This document shows positions 8,293-17,320 of a stretch of 64,000 nt of DNA, piece by piece (within the stretch, counting starts at the first letter, position 1; every line of letters begins with the position of its first letter). Where the stretch lies: positions 2,294,001 through 2,358,000 of the forward strand of contig NZ_CP108364.1 of the NCBI RefSeq assembly GCF_035946055.1, given 5' to 3'. The notes below the pieces were generated by a model. That model was not told the DNA's origin. It did not search any database and worked only from the letters and a program-made list of their open reading frames with translations. The position numbers and the translations under genes were made by a program. This DNA comes from Streptomyces sp. NBC_01341. GTDB taxonomy: Bacteria > Actinomycetota > Actinomycetes > Streptomycetales > Streptomycetaceae.

Positions 8293-10190
8293 TGGCGTTC
8301 AACCCCAGGAACGACGAGATGTCACGCGACCGTGGCCAGGTCCTCTTCAGGTTCCGGCCCGGCCAGACCTTCGACCACCGTGGCGGGTACACCACGCAGG
8401 TGATCCAGCTCGGGCGTGACGAGGAGTTCGATGGTCCCTCCCTGGATCGTGACCACCTCGTGCAGGAGGCGATGAGGTTCGTTCGCAGATGGCGGACCGC
8501 CGGACGTGCGTTCGTCCCCGGTTCCGACCGCGCACCCGAGTTTCCCGGTGACCAGGACCGACTCGCCGATCGCCACTACGAGGTCGTGGTCCCGGGCAAG
8601 GTCTTCTGTCGCGTCTGGCCCCGGGTGGTGCGCTGCTCCAGGGCCGGGTGCGGGCACGTCTGGACGGCCGGCGACCCTCGGCCCGGAACCGACGACTGGC
8701 CGCCGGCCTGTCCGGCCTGCGGCGGCGTGGTCGGTAACCGGCAGCTCCAGTTCGTCTTCGCGCACAAGTGCGGTGAGACGTCGCCGATGTACCCCCCTAG
8801 CAAGTGCCCCAGGGGGCACACGCGGTTCAGGCTCGACGACCGCGCCAGTCGGTTCCGCGACTTCCGCTGGGAGTGCATGACCTGTGGCTTTCCTCTGGGG
8901 GTGCAGTGGAGCTGCAGCAACTCCTCGTGCAGCTACCCGGACAAGTTCATGAACCCCCTGCTTCACTCGGCGGGAACCGCGCACGTCGGCCACGGGCTCA
9001 CCCTCGTGAACGTGACGACGACTGAGGAGGCGACCCGGCAGAGCAATCCGCTGTACACCGCGGCCGTGCTCGGCTGGTGGCTCGGGGAGATCACCGAGGA
9101 CGAGTTCCGTCGGCTCACGGACGGGCACACGGTGGACGTCCCCGACGAGGTCGTGGAGAGCATCCGGGTGATGGAGGAGGCCGGTCTGCACGACCAGGCG
9201 CGTGCCCTGCGGGCACGCTTCATGCCTGTCGAGGTGGACCATCTGCGGGACCGGGTGGGCAAGGCCCTCGGGCTCGACGCAGGCAGTGACGACGCCCGTG
9301 GGCTCGCGGCCGAGCTGCACACCTACCGTCGCGTTCTCAATCTGGAACGCCTGGGGGTTCCCCGACTGCAGCGGGAAGCGCGCAACCCGGAGCGGCGCGC
9401 GCTCTACGAACGCTACCCCGGGGTCCTGGCAGCCGCCGGCCTCAGCCGTGACACCTGCCTGGTGAGTGATCTACCGATCACCTACCTCGCGATCGGCTAC
9501 AGCCGAACCGGCTTCAGCCCCGAGGAGGCGGACCTGGTGCCCTACCGTGGTCGCGTGTCACGGGGTGCTCCCGAGAAGACCCTCCTCTACGCACACCCCA
9601 CCCAGGCGGAAGCCCTGCTCTTCCCGGTGGACCGGGACCGGGTGAGCCGGTGGATGGTTCGAAACGATCTCGTCAGCCGACGCACGCTTGACGACGCCGG
9701 CGGAGTCGCCCAGTGGCTTGTACACCAGCTCGGTCCGAGTAACGGCCAGGCTCTCTCCCACGAGGTACGCCCCGCTCCGGGACACCCCGACCTCCCGGTG
9801 CACGAGCTGTTCGGACTGCTGCACTCCCTGTCGCACCAGATCCTGCGGGCACTGGCGGTCGACAGCGGGTACAGCGAGACGAGCCTGTCCGAGTACCTGT
9901 TCCCGTACGACCTGGCCTTCGCCGTCTACCCCAACGGGGGCAGCGACTTCAGCCTGGGCGCCATGAGGACCGTCCTGGAGCAGAACCTCGACGCGGTCGT
10001 GAGCCGTGCCGTCGACAACGACTCCTGCCTGTATGACCCCAACTGCATGATCACGAACGAGGGTGCCGACCACGGCTGCCTGCAGCTGCCCGAGACGGCC
10101 TGTCAGTCCTGGAACCGTAACCTCTCCCGCTGGCATCTCTTCGGTTCCCCGGACGGTTCAAGAGTCGGGTACTGGGACCCGAGTCTCTGA
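8292..10190 (+). CDS. drmB: DISARM protein DrmB (DUF1998)
   Basis: This 632-residue protein has the DUF1998 C-terminal signature: LLHSLSHQ, then a cysteine pattern with CLYDPNC, GCLQLPE and C-x3-N-x2-L (about residues 510-620). Two further zinc-type cysteine clusters lie near residues 115-145 (CSRAGCG ... CPACGG) and 195-220 (CMTCG ... CSNSSC). DrmB pairs with DrmA in all DISARM systems, where the complex binds DNA ends and is autoinhibited until triggered. The ATG overlaps the drmA stop, so the two are coupled. An alternative start at 8214 lies inside drmA and is less likely. Confidence 0.9.
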   Translation: MAFNPRNDEMSRDRGQVLFRFRPGQTFDHRGGYTTQVIQLGRDEEFDGPSLDRDHLVQEAMRFVRRWRTAGRAFVPGSDRAPEFPGDQDRLADRHYEVVVPGKVFCRVWPRVVRCSRAGCGHVWTAGDPRPGTDDWPPACPACGGVVGNRQLQFVFAHKCGETSPMYPPSKCPRGHTRFRLDDRASRFRDFRWECMTCGFPLGVQWSCSNSSCSYPDKFMNPLLHSAGTAHVGHGLTLVNVTTTEEATRQSNPLYTAAVLGWWLGEITEDEFRRLTDGHTVDVPDEVVESIRVMEEAGLHDQARALRARFMPVEVDHLRDRVGKALGLDAGSDDARGLAAELHTYRRVLNLERLGVPRLQREARNPERRALYERYPGVLAAAGLSRDTCLVSDLPITYLAIGYSRTGFSPEEADLVPYRGRVSRGAPEKTLLYAHPTQAEALLFPVDRDRVSRWMVRNDLVSRRTLDDAGGVAQWLVHQLGPSNGQALSHEVRPAPGHPDLPVHELFGLLHSLSHQILRALAVDSGYSETSLSEYLFPYDLAFAVYPNGGSDFSLGAMRTVLEQNLDAVVSRAVDNDSCLYDPNCMITNEGADHGCLQLPETACQSWNRNLSRWHLFGSPDGSRVGYWDPSL

Positions 10191-10266
10191 GCCCGACGGC
10201 CGTCCCCGACCCGCCCTGTCGACACGCAGGGCTCCCGACCACCGAAGTGCACGAGTGGAGCTCTGC

Positions 10267-11811
10267 GTGAGACCAGAACAGGACCTGCTGGGCGTCCTTG
10301 CCGAGGCCCGGGACCGGGCCCTAACCCTGCGCGGATGGGACTCCGGACCGGAGCGGATCTACGACCTGCTCCGGACCGCGACCAGAGTCCGCGCGATGGA
10401 GATCAGCTCAAGAGTCACGACGGACGTTCCGTGGGAAAGCGTTCTCGCGCAACTCGTCGCGTGGCATCACGACCAACCCGTCGGCACTGGTGCGTGCTCG
10501 GGCGGGGACGCCGACGAGATCGTCCTCGCTGCGGTGGCAGCCCAGCGGTTCGACCCCTTGGAGGCCAGCATCCGGAGCGGTGCCTACGACGTACGCATGA
10601 CGAGAGGTGACTTCCGCGTGCGTCACCGCTGGGACGCCTCCGCCGAAGTGGCCGACATGATCCTCGAGCAGGACGCGCGTCCCAGGGGCGTACCCCTGCT
10701 CTCCGACGTGGAGCGGAAGTGGATCTCGTCCCGAGTCGTCGACTCTCGTAGCGGTCCACCGCCGGAGGTCCTCAAGGCAGCTGTCCAGCGGGCCGCTGCG
10801 ACGATAGAGGTGTACCGGCAGTCGGTACCCGAGGGCCAGGTTCCCGACTCCTTCCAACTCGGAGAGGGGATGACCGCCGGTGACATGACCAGCGTCCTGG
10901 CGGTGATCATGGGAATCGCCTCTCTGAGCGAGCACACCGCGCACAGGCTCTCCCGTCTGGAGGCGACGCTCGCACACATGCCGACCTCCCAGCTGCTCGC
11001 CGCCATCGCGGAGATGTGCCCGAACGTGTCCGAGGCGCACCAGGCTCTGGTGGTGGAGAGACTCACCTACCGACCCGGCAGGTCCTGTAGGACCTCCCCT
11101 CTGATTAGCCACGACGACGTCGTGATCATCTGTCCACCCCTCCTGACGCCGAGGACCGTGGACGCGATCATGCTTCGCTCGGCCACTCATGCGCCTGGTG
11201 GGTTCGGCCGCATCGGAAGGGAGCAGGGTGCACGTGCAACGGCCTGGGCGGAGTGGCTGCGCGCCACCCCGGGCGCCCTGGTAGCCGAGCGCGTCCCGGC
11301 TGCCAGGACCGACGGCGGGTCTGCCGGCGATCTGGACGTGGTCGTCGTGGACCCGGTCCGTCGGCTCGGCCTCTGCCTCGAGATCAAATGGCCGATCGAA
11401 GCCCTGTCCCTGCACGAGGGCATGAAGGTCGAGAGCTGGATCACCTCTGCAGCAGGGCAGTTGGACCGTCTCAGAGGCGAGCTCCGATCGGGTGCCGCGA
11501 GTGCTCGTCTGCCGCGAAGCTGGCCCTCGTTCGACTCGATCAGCTGGACCTGGTGCGTCGGCACGCCGCAGCAGCTCACCACGCGCCCTCTTCCCGTTCC
11601 GGACATGCACGCCACCTCTCTCCGTTACGTGCAGGCGCTGGGGACGCCGCCCGACCTCGGTTCCCTGGTGGCCGCCCTGAGGAGCCCGGATCTTCCGGCC
11701 AGAGGGGTGCACTTCGACGTGCGGAAACGGTCGATCTCCTTGGGCCGACACCGAGTACACGTCGACGCGCTCGGGATACGCACGAGCTCTTGGCGCCCCC
11801 GCTTCGGGTAG
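10267..11811 (+). CDS. PD-(D/E)XK nuclease-like protein in the drmC position
   Basis: The gene follows drmB by 76 bases and encodes 514 residues. Residues 354-374 hold a PD-(D/E)XK-type core: GDLD with D357, a hydrophobic strand, then E372-I-K374. This predicts a restriction-endonuclease fold, probably metal-dependent DNA cleavage, although the N-terminal 330 residues are unrecognised. In described DISARM operons the third core gene drmC encodes a phospholipase D-fold protein; I find no HxKx4D motif here, so this is not DrmC. The GTG at 10267 behind GTGGAG is preferred over longer starts that overlap drmB. The nuclease call rests on the short motif only. Confidence 0.68.
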   Translation: MRPEQDLLGVLAEARDRALTLRGWDSGPERIYDLLRTATRVRAMEISSRVTTDVPWESVLAQLVAWHHDQPVGTGACSGGDADEIVLAAVAAQRFDPLEASIRSGAYDVRMTRGDFRVRHRWDASAEVADMILEQDARPRGVPLLSDVERKWISSRVVDSRSGPPPEVLKAAVQRAAATIEVYRQSVPEGQVPDSFQLGEGMTAGDMTSVLAVIMGIASLSEHTAHRLSRLEATLAHMPTSQLLAAIAEMCPNVSEAHQALVVERLTYRPGRSCRTSPLISHDDVVIICPPLLTPRTVDAIMLRSATHAPGGFGRIGREQGARATAWAEWLRATPGALVAERVPAARTDGGSAGDLDVVVVDPVRRLGLCLEIKWPIEALSLHEGMKVESWITSAAGQLDRLRGELRSGAASARLPRSWPSFDSISWTWCVGTPQQLTTRPLPVPDMHATSLRYVQALGTPPDLGSLVAALRSPDLPARGVHFDVRKRSISLGRHRVHVDALGIRTSSWRPRFG

Positions 11812-11936
11812 CGAATCAACCTGGACATCGGCTGTCTGACGCGTCATGTGAACTCGTCCGGTCAACCAGCCGAACCACTAAGAGCACGGTGCTTGTGCGT
11901 CCTCTCGGGACGGCGATACATCCCCTGCAGGTAGCC

Positions 11937-13469
11937 ATGCCGGTGGATAATCATATCCATCACCAGAACTCGGAAGTAGGCTGGAAAATCGGCGTGACGT
12001 ACGACATCGCGGCTCCGGAGCCGGCGGGCCTGGTCGCCTCCCTCAGTTCTCTCGGGTACTCGCTTCCTGCCGCCATCGCGGACCTCGTGGACAACAGCAT
12101 CTCCGCCGGGGCGTCAACGGTCGACGTCGAGTTCACCTGGGCCGGAATGGACTCGTGGATCGCCGTCGCAGACGACGGTGCCGGGATGACGGCCGAGGAC
12201 CTCGTGACCGCCATGACCGTCGCCGCGCGCGGCCCCGCGGCAACACGCAGTGCCACCGATCTCGGGCGTTTCGGCGTGGGTCTCAAGTCCGCGTCCTTCT
12301 CCCAGGCCCGGCAGCTCAGCGTCGCCACCGCGAGGTCCGGCGAATGGCACGTGCGCACCTGGGACCTCGACGTCGTCGAGACCTCCGGTCAGTGGCGGCT
12401 GCTCCGCGGCGCGGACGAGGCGACGACCGAACTGCTGGAGCGGATCCGGGGGACGGCGGACCACGGGACGGTCGTGTTGTGGCGGCGCCTGAACGGCTAC
12501 CACGGCGGCGCGGTGACGGTGGAGGACGAACGGACCCAGAAGCAGTTCTACGCGGAGTCCGCGCGCACCGAGTCCCACCTGGGGATGGTCTTCGCGCGGT
12601 TCCTCACCGGAGGCAGCCGGCTCAACCTCCGGGTGTCCGGTACCCCCGTCACGCCCTGGGATCCCTTCCTCGCCCGCCACCCGTCCGTACAGCCACTTCC
12701 CGTCGAGCGCCTGCCGCTGGGATCGGGTTCCGTACGGGTGGAGGCGTTCGTCCTCCCGAGCGCTCAGAGGCTCACCCCGGACGAGTACGAGAAGGCCGGA
12801 GGCCCACGTGGATGGCTGGACCAGCAGGGGTTCTACGTCTACCGCCGGAACCGTCTGATCCTGGCGGGCGACTGGCTCGGACAACGCGGGCTACGCCGCG
12901 AGGAGAAGTACAACCTGGCCCGGATCGCCGTGGACATCCCCGCCGAGACCGACGTCGAGTGGATGGTCGACGTGCGGAAGTCCAGCGTCGTGCCGCCCGT
13001 CGCCCTTCGTTCCCACCTGCGACGCATCGCCCTGCAGGCCAGGAGACGAGCCTCCGACGTGCTGCGGCACCGCGGGCAGATCGCGGCGCGCACGCACGGG
13101 GACCCGCTGCTGTACGCGTGGAACGTGCGTCGGTCCGAGGACCGGGTCACCTGCCGGGTCAACCGTGGTCATCCCCTCGTGAAGGCGGCGCTGCGTGCTG
13201 GCGGTGCGAGCCCGGACGACGTTCGTGCCCTGATCCGCCTGCTCGAGGAGACCGTGCCGGTCACCGCCCTCCGTGTGATGCACGAGACGGACACCAGCGA
13301 CGACCCCGAGCCCTTCGGCGGCCCCGGTCCCGCCGACGCAGGGGCCATGGAGGTCGCACAGCGGATCTACGAGGCGTTGGTCTCGGACGGCCGTTCCCCT
13401 GCGGCCGCCCGCGAACGCCTGCGGACCATGCCCCCCTTCGACCAGATGCAGGGCTTCTGGAACGGGTGA
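11937..13469 (+). CDS. MORC/MutL-like GHKL ATPase
   Basis: A 510-residue protein with one N-terminal GHKL ATPase: N-box ADLVDNSISAGA with N53, DDGAGM at 79-84 and GRFGVGLKSAS from 110. The extended region after it resembles the transducer half of MutL/MORC proteins. MORC-like GHKL ATPases are established partners in restriction-like operons with Z1 helicases; they are thought to clamp DNA in an ATP-dependent way. The ATG at 11937 has only a weak ribosome site. The 125-base gap before it is more AT-rich than its surroundings and could hold a promoter, so this gene may begin a second operon. Confidence 0.85.
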   Translation: MPVDNHIHHQNSEVGWKIGVTYDIAAPEPAGLVASLSSLGYSLPAAIADLVDNSISAGASTVDVEFTWAGMDSWIAVADDGAGMTAEDLVTAMTVAARGPAATRSATDLGRFGVGLKSASFSQARQLSVATARSGEWHVRTWDLDVVETSGQWRLLRGADEATTELLERIRGTADHGTVVLWRRLNGYHGGAVTVEDERTQKQFYAESARTESHLGMVFARFLTGGSRLNLRVSGTPVTPWDPFLARHPSVQPLPVERLPLGSGSVRVEAFVLPSAQRLTPDEYEKAGGPRGWLDQQGFYVYRRNRLILAGDWLGQRGLRREEKYNLARIAVDIPAETDVEWMVDVRKSSVVPPVALRSHLRRIALQARRRASDVLRHRGQIAARTHGDPLLYAWNVRRSEDRVTCRVNRGHPLVKAALRAGGASPDDVRALIRLLEETVPVTALRVMHETDTSDDPEPFGGPGPADAGAMEVAQRIYEALVSDGRSPAAARERLRTMPPFDQMQGFWNG

Positions 13470-13532
13470 GGCCGTTGTCAGTGTCCGCGCGTAATCTGCC
13501 CCATGCCGTTCCCGCTCAGCCGGAGGTCTGCC

Positions 13533-16313
13533 GTGAGTTCCACCCCTGACAACTCGTCGGAGTCCCTTGCCAAGGCCCGTCGTCTGGTGCTGGCACTGCT
13601 GTCGCAGGACCGTCAGCCGTCGCCGGAGGAAGTGCAGAACGCGGTGACCGTCATCTTCGGGATGCTCGCCGGCCAAGGCGAGGTTCTCGACCGTGACCAA
13701 CTGGCCAAGGAGATCGAGGTCCTGACAGCCGTGTTCCAGGAAGGCTCTTCCGGCCTGGACAGCGACAGCGGACACGAACCGTGGCTGCCGGAGGCGAAGA
13801 ACGACCGGGCATGGGACTTCTGGGAGCGCTACCGGCGCTACCTGGAGGACGTACGCAGCCTCCCCCCGCTAGTCGTTCGTCGGCTGGACCAGAGCACAGA
13901 CGAGGTCCTGAGTCAGCTCGAGGACCCTCGCCGAGTCGGCTCCTGGCGTCGGACGGGTCTGGTCATCGGTCAGGTGCAGTCAGGAAAGACCGGCCAGTAC
14001 ATCGGTCTGGCCGCGAAGGCGGTGGACGCGGGATACCAGTTCGTAGTGATCCTCGCCGGCATCCACAACGACCTCCGGAGCCAGACCCAGCTCCGTGTCG
14101 ACGAGGGGCTGCTCGGGTTCGATACACAGCACCAGCAGCGGTCCAACCAGAACGGGAAGTCCCGCCTCATGGGTGCCGGACGGATGCCGGGGGTCAAGAA
14201 GCTCGACATCGCGTCCCCCACCAACAGCTCGGAGAAGGGTGACTTCGGCCGCCAGGCCGCCAACGCCGTCAACTTCCCGCTCGGCCGCTTCCCGGTGGTC
14301 CTCGTCGTCAAGAAGCACTGGAGGATTCTGGAGTACCTGCGAACGTGGGTGACCGAGGTTCAAGGCACCGAGGACGAGACGGGGAACAAGGTCGTACGCG
14401 ACATTCCCCTGTTCGTCATCGACGACGAGGCGGACAACGCCTCCATCAACACCGAGCGCGACCCCGACGCGGACCCGACCAAGACGAACGGCGCGATCCG
14501 CGAGCTCATGAAGAGCTTCGAGAAGTCGGCGTACGTCGGGTACACCGCCACTCCCTTCGCCAACATCTACATCGACCCCGACGTCAACCACGTCGAACTC
14601 GGAGCAGACCTCTTCCCCGACAGCTTCATCCGCACGTTGCCCTCGCCGACCAACTATCTTGGTCCGGAACGCGTGTTCGGGCTCCGGACCGACAACGACG
14701 ACGAGGAGGACGTTCCTCCTCTGCCCCTCGTGCGACCCGTAGCCGACTCGGAGAGCTGGATCCCGAGCAAGCACAAGTCCTCGTTCGTCCCCTCCGACGA
14801 CCTTCCGCAGTCCCTCCGCGACGCGATCGACTCGTTCGTCATCGCCAGCGCCGCCCGGAGGGTACGGGGACAGACGAAGGTGCACAACTCCATGCTCGTG
14901 CACGTCACCCGCTTCACGGCAGTCCAGGGGATCGTCCGCGACCAGGTGGATGACTACCTGCGCCTCCTCGTGGACTCTCTCCGTGACCGATACGGGCAGG
15001 CAGCACAACGCACGGCCGGGCTCCGGGCCCTGTGGGAGGGCGACTTCGCACCCACGACAGACCACTTCCCTGCGGACGAGGCCCGGCGCGTCACCTGGGA
15101 CGACGTGTCGAACCAGCTGATGCCCGCGCTGCGGAAGATCGTAGTAAAGACAGTGAACGGCGCCTCTCGCGACGCCCTGGACTACTACGAGCACCGCCGG
15201 ACCGGTCTCTCGGTCATCGCGATCGGGGGCCAGAAGCTCTCCCGGGGCCTCACTCTGGAGGGGCTGACCGTCAGCTACTACCTGCGTACCTCCACCACGT
15301 ACGACACCCTGCTCCAGATGGGACGCTGGTTCGGATACCGACCGGGGCACGAGGATCTCTGCCGTCTGTACACCACGCCCGACCTGCAGGCGAAGTACAT
15401 CGAGGTGACCGCTGCGACCGACGAACTGCGTCGCGAGGTCGAGGAGATGGCGGCGCTGGACCTCAGCCCGAGGAACTTCGGACTGAAGGTCCGTGCCTCG
15501 TCACTCGGGCTCGCCGTCACGGCCGCCAACAAGATGCGCCAGGGCACGAAGGTCATGCTCAGCTACTCCGGGGAGGGGCCGGAGACGGTGATCTTCAAGC
15601 TCTCCGACGGGGTCCCCGAGCACAACCTCAAGGTCCTCGAGGAGTTCGTCCGGAGACTCGAAGCCCGCTCCACAGGGAGGCAGGAGACGACGGGTGCCAA
15701 CGTGACATGGTCACAGGTGACCTCCGACGCCGTCGTCGACTTTCTCAACCGTTACGAGACGGACCGCATGGCGCAGAGAGTCCGCCCCCGCTTCATCGCG
15801 AAGTACATCGAACAGTGCACGGCCGTCGGAGAGCTTCCGGAGTGGACGGTGGTGCTCGTCGGGAAGAGGGCGTCCACGGACTACCAGAACGTCTCCGGTC
15901 ACGAGGTGGGACCCGTGGAGCGCACGGCGCTGAACGACACCGAGAGGGACGGCCGGCACACGATCCGTCGTCTGCTCAGCCCTCCCGACGAGCACCTCGA
16001 CCTCGAGAAGGACCAGATTCTGGCCGCCCTCCAGGCGACGCAGAAGGCGGCGGCCATCAAGAAGCGTGAGAAGGTGCCCCAGACCCCTTCAGGTGATCAT
16101 CTCCGATGGCAGCGACGACCCGACCAGGCGTTGCTGCTCATCTACCTCGTCGAACGGCCCGCGTCCGAGAACGCCTCCCCTCAGTCGCCGCTCGTTGGCT
16201 TCAAGGTGAGCTTTCCGCTCTCGAAGCACCAGTCCGACACCGAGTACGTCGTCAACAGCATCTGGCAGCAGGAGGGCCTCGACGCCCTGGACGAAGAGGG
16301 GGACGGGGAGTGA
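13533..16313 (+). CDS. Z1-domain superfamily 2 helicase/endonuclease-like protein
   Basis: A 926-residue protein with the full set of Z1-family motifs: Walker A GQVQSGKT near residue 145, Walker B VIDDEADN near 296, YVGYTATPFAN just after, and GGQKLSRGLTLEGL near 563 followed by QMGRWFGYR. Z1 proteins are superfamily 2 helicase relatives found with MORC ATPases, DUF4420 and AIPR proteins in restriction-like defence loci. The GTG at 13533 is chosen because GGAGG lies six bases before it; an ATG at 13503 is the alternative. The stop overlaps the next start (GTGA), so translation is coupled. Confidence 0.92.
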   Translation: MSSTPDNSSESLAKARRLVLALLSQDRQPSPEEVQNAVTVIFGMLAGQGEVLDRDQLAKEIEVLTAVFQEGSSGLDSDSGHEPWLPEAKNDRAWDFWERYRRYLEDVRSLPPLVVRRLDQSTDEVLSQLEDPRRVGSWRRTGLVIGQVQSGKTGQYIGLAAKAVDAGYQFVVILAGIHNDLRSQTQLRVDEGLLGFDTQHQQRSNQNGKSRLMGAGRMPGVKKLDIASPTNSSEKGDFGRQAANAVNFPLGRFPVVLVVKKHWRILEYLRTWVTEVQGTEDETGNKVVRDIPLFVIDDEADNASINTERDPDADPTKTNGAIRELMKSFEKSAYVGYTATPFANIYIDPDVNHVELGADLFPDSFIRTLPSPTNYLGPERVFGLRTDNDDEEDVPPLPLVRPVADSESWIPSKHKSSFVPSDDLPQSLRDAIDSFVIASAARRVRGQTKVHNSMLVHVTRFTAVQGIVRDQVDDYLRLLVDSLRDRYGQAAQRTAGLRALWEGDFAPTTDHFPADEARRVTWDDVSNQLMPALRKIVVKTVNGASRDALDYYEHRRTGLSVIAIGGQKLSRGLTLEGLTVSYYLRTSTTYDTLLQMGRWFGYRPGHEDLCRLYTTPDLQAKYIEVTAATDELRREVEEMAALDLSPRNFGLKVRASSLGLAVTAANKMRQGTKVMLSYSGEGPETVIFKLSDGVPEHNLKVLEEFVRRLEARSTGRQETTGANVTWSQVTSDAVVDFLNRYETDRMAQRVRPRFIAKYIEQCTAVGELPEWTVVLVGKRASTDYQNVSGHEVGPVERTALNDTERDGRHTIRRLLSPPDEHLDLEKDQILAALQATQKAAAIKKREKVPQTPSGDHLRWQRRPDQALLLIYLVERPASENASPQSPLVGFKVSFPLSKHQSDTEYVVNSIWQQEGLDALDEEGDGE

Positions 16314-17320
16314 CCATCACGGAAGCCGAGTGGTGCGACCTCGAGGCGCCTCAGACCGCCCAGGGGCGATCCAGCATCCGCCTGTACCCCGACGCCCCGT
16401 TGGACGTCTTCCTGTCCGTCTCCCACCCGGCGCACCGACGGATGCTCGTACTCAGGACCGACGCACGCTCCGCGGACCACATCGTGCGCTCCGTGACCCG
16501 CCTGCCCAGCGCGGCGGGCCTGGAGATGAACCTGAGTGCCGTGTCGCGGCTCGAGTACGAGCTGCAGGTGGTCCTCACCGCGGACGAGCACCGCGAGGTG
16601 TTCAACCCCCTCGTCACCGACGTCGCCGACACCGTCAGGGGAGCTCCCGGAGCCGCGGCAGCCCTGACCGCGGCCGTGGAGCGGTTCGAGCGTTGGCAGG
16701 ACCTTCTTCGCTCCGTGGGCAAGGACGGTCTCGGTCCCGAGGCCCGTCGCGGGCTCGTCGGCGAGCTCCTGTTGCTGCGCGACCGCGTCCTGCCAGTCGT
16801 CGGGGCGTCCGAAGCCGTCAGCTCCTGGTCCGGACCGAGCGGGGCCAACCAGGACTTCCACCTGCCCGCCGTGGCCATCGAGACGAAGGCCAGCACGGCC
16901 AAGCGCCCCCGCAACATCCGTATCGCGAGCGAACGCCAGCTGGACGGCACGGGGACGCCCTCACTCCTGTTGTCCTTGGTCATGCTCGACGAACGTCGTG
17001 GTGGTTCCGGCGAGAGTCTGAACCGCGTGGTGGACCGCGTACGCGAGCAGCTGACGAGCACGGCCGTACGCGCCGACTTCGACGGCCGGCTCGTGAGGGC
17101 CGGCTATCTCCCGAGCCACCGGGACCTGTACGAGGAGCCTCGGTACACCCTCCGAGACCTGCGTTCCTGGCACGTACGGGACGAATTTCCGAGGCTCGTC
17201 GAAGCCGACCTGCCCGAGGGAGTGGGCGACTGCACGTACAGCCTGAGCATCTCGGGGCTGGACCGGTACCGTGCCACGGCCGACGAGGTGACCGCACTCA
17301 TCGGGGGGACCCATGCCTGA
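16310..17320 (+). CDS. PD-(D/E)XK motif protein (DUF4420 type)
   Basis: This 336-residue protein carries a nuclease-like core near residues 180-200: GANQDFHLP, then AIETKAS. The aspartate and the E-T-K triplet are the expected PD-(D/E)XK metal ligands. The family is routinely encoded directly after Z1 helicases and is the predicted DNA-cutting subunit of that system. The GTG start overlaps the Z1 stop by four bases and the 3' end overlaps the AIPR start by eight, so three subunits are made from one tightly coupled message. Confidence 0.85.
   Translation: MTITEAEWCDLEAPQTAQGRSSIRLYPDAPLDVFLSVSHPAHRRMLVLRTDARSADHIVRSVTRLPSAAGLEMNLSAVSRLEYELQVVLTADEHREVFNPLVTDVADTVRGAPGAAAALTAAVERFERWQDLLRSVGKDGLGPEARRGLVGELLLLRDRVLPVVGASEAVSSWSGPSGANQDFHLPAVAIETKASTAKRPRNIRIASERQLDGTGTPSLLLSLVMLDERRGGSGESLNRVVDRVREQLTSTAVRADFDGRLVRAGYLPSHRDLYEEPRYTLRDLRSWHVRDEFPRLVEADLPEGVGDCTYSLSISGLDRYRATADEVTALIGGTHA

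Noticed and set aside
10267-11811. Calling this gene drmC from its position
   Set aside because: DrmC is a phospholipase D-fold protein and no HxKx4D motif is present; a PD-(D/E)XK core is seen instead.
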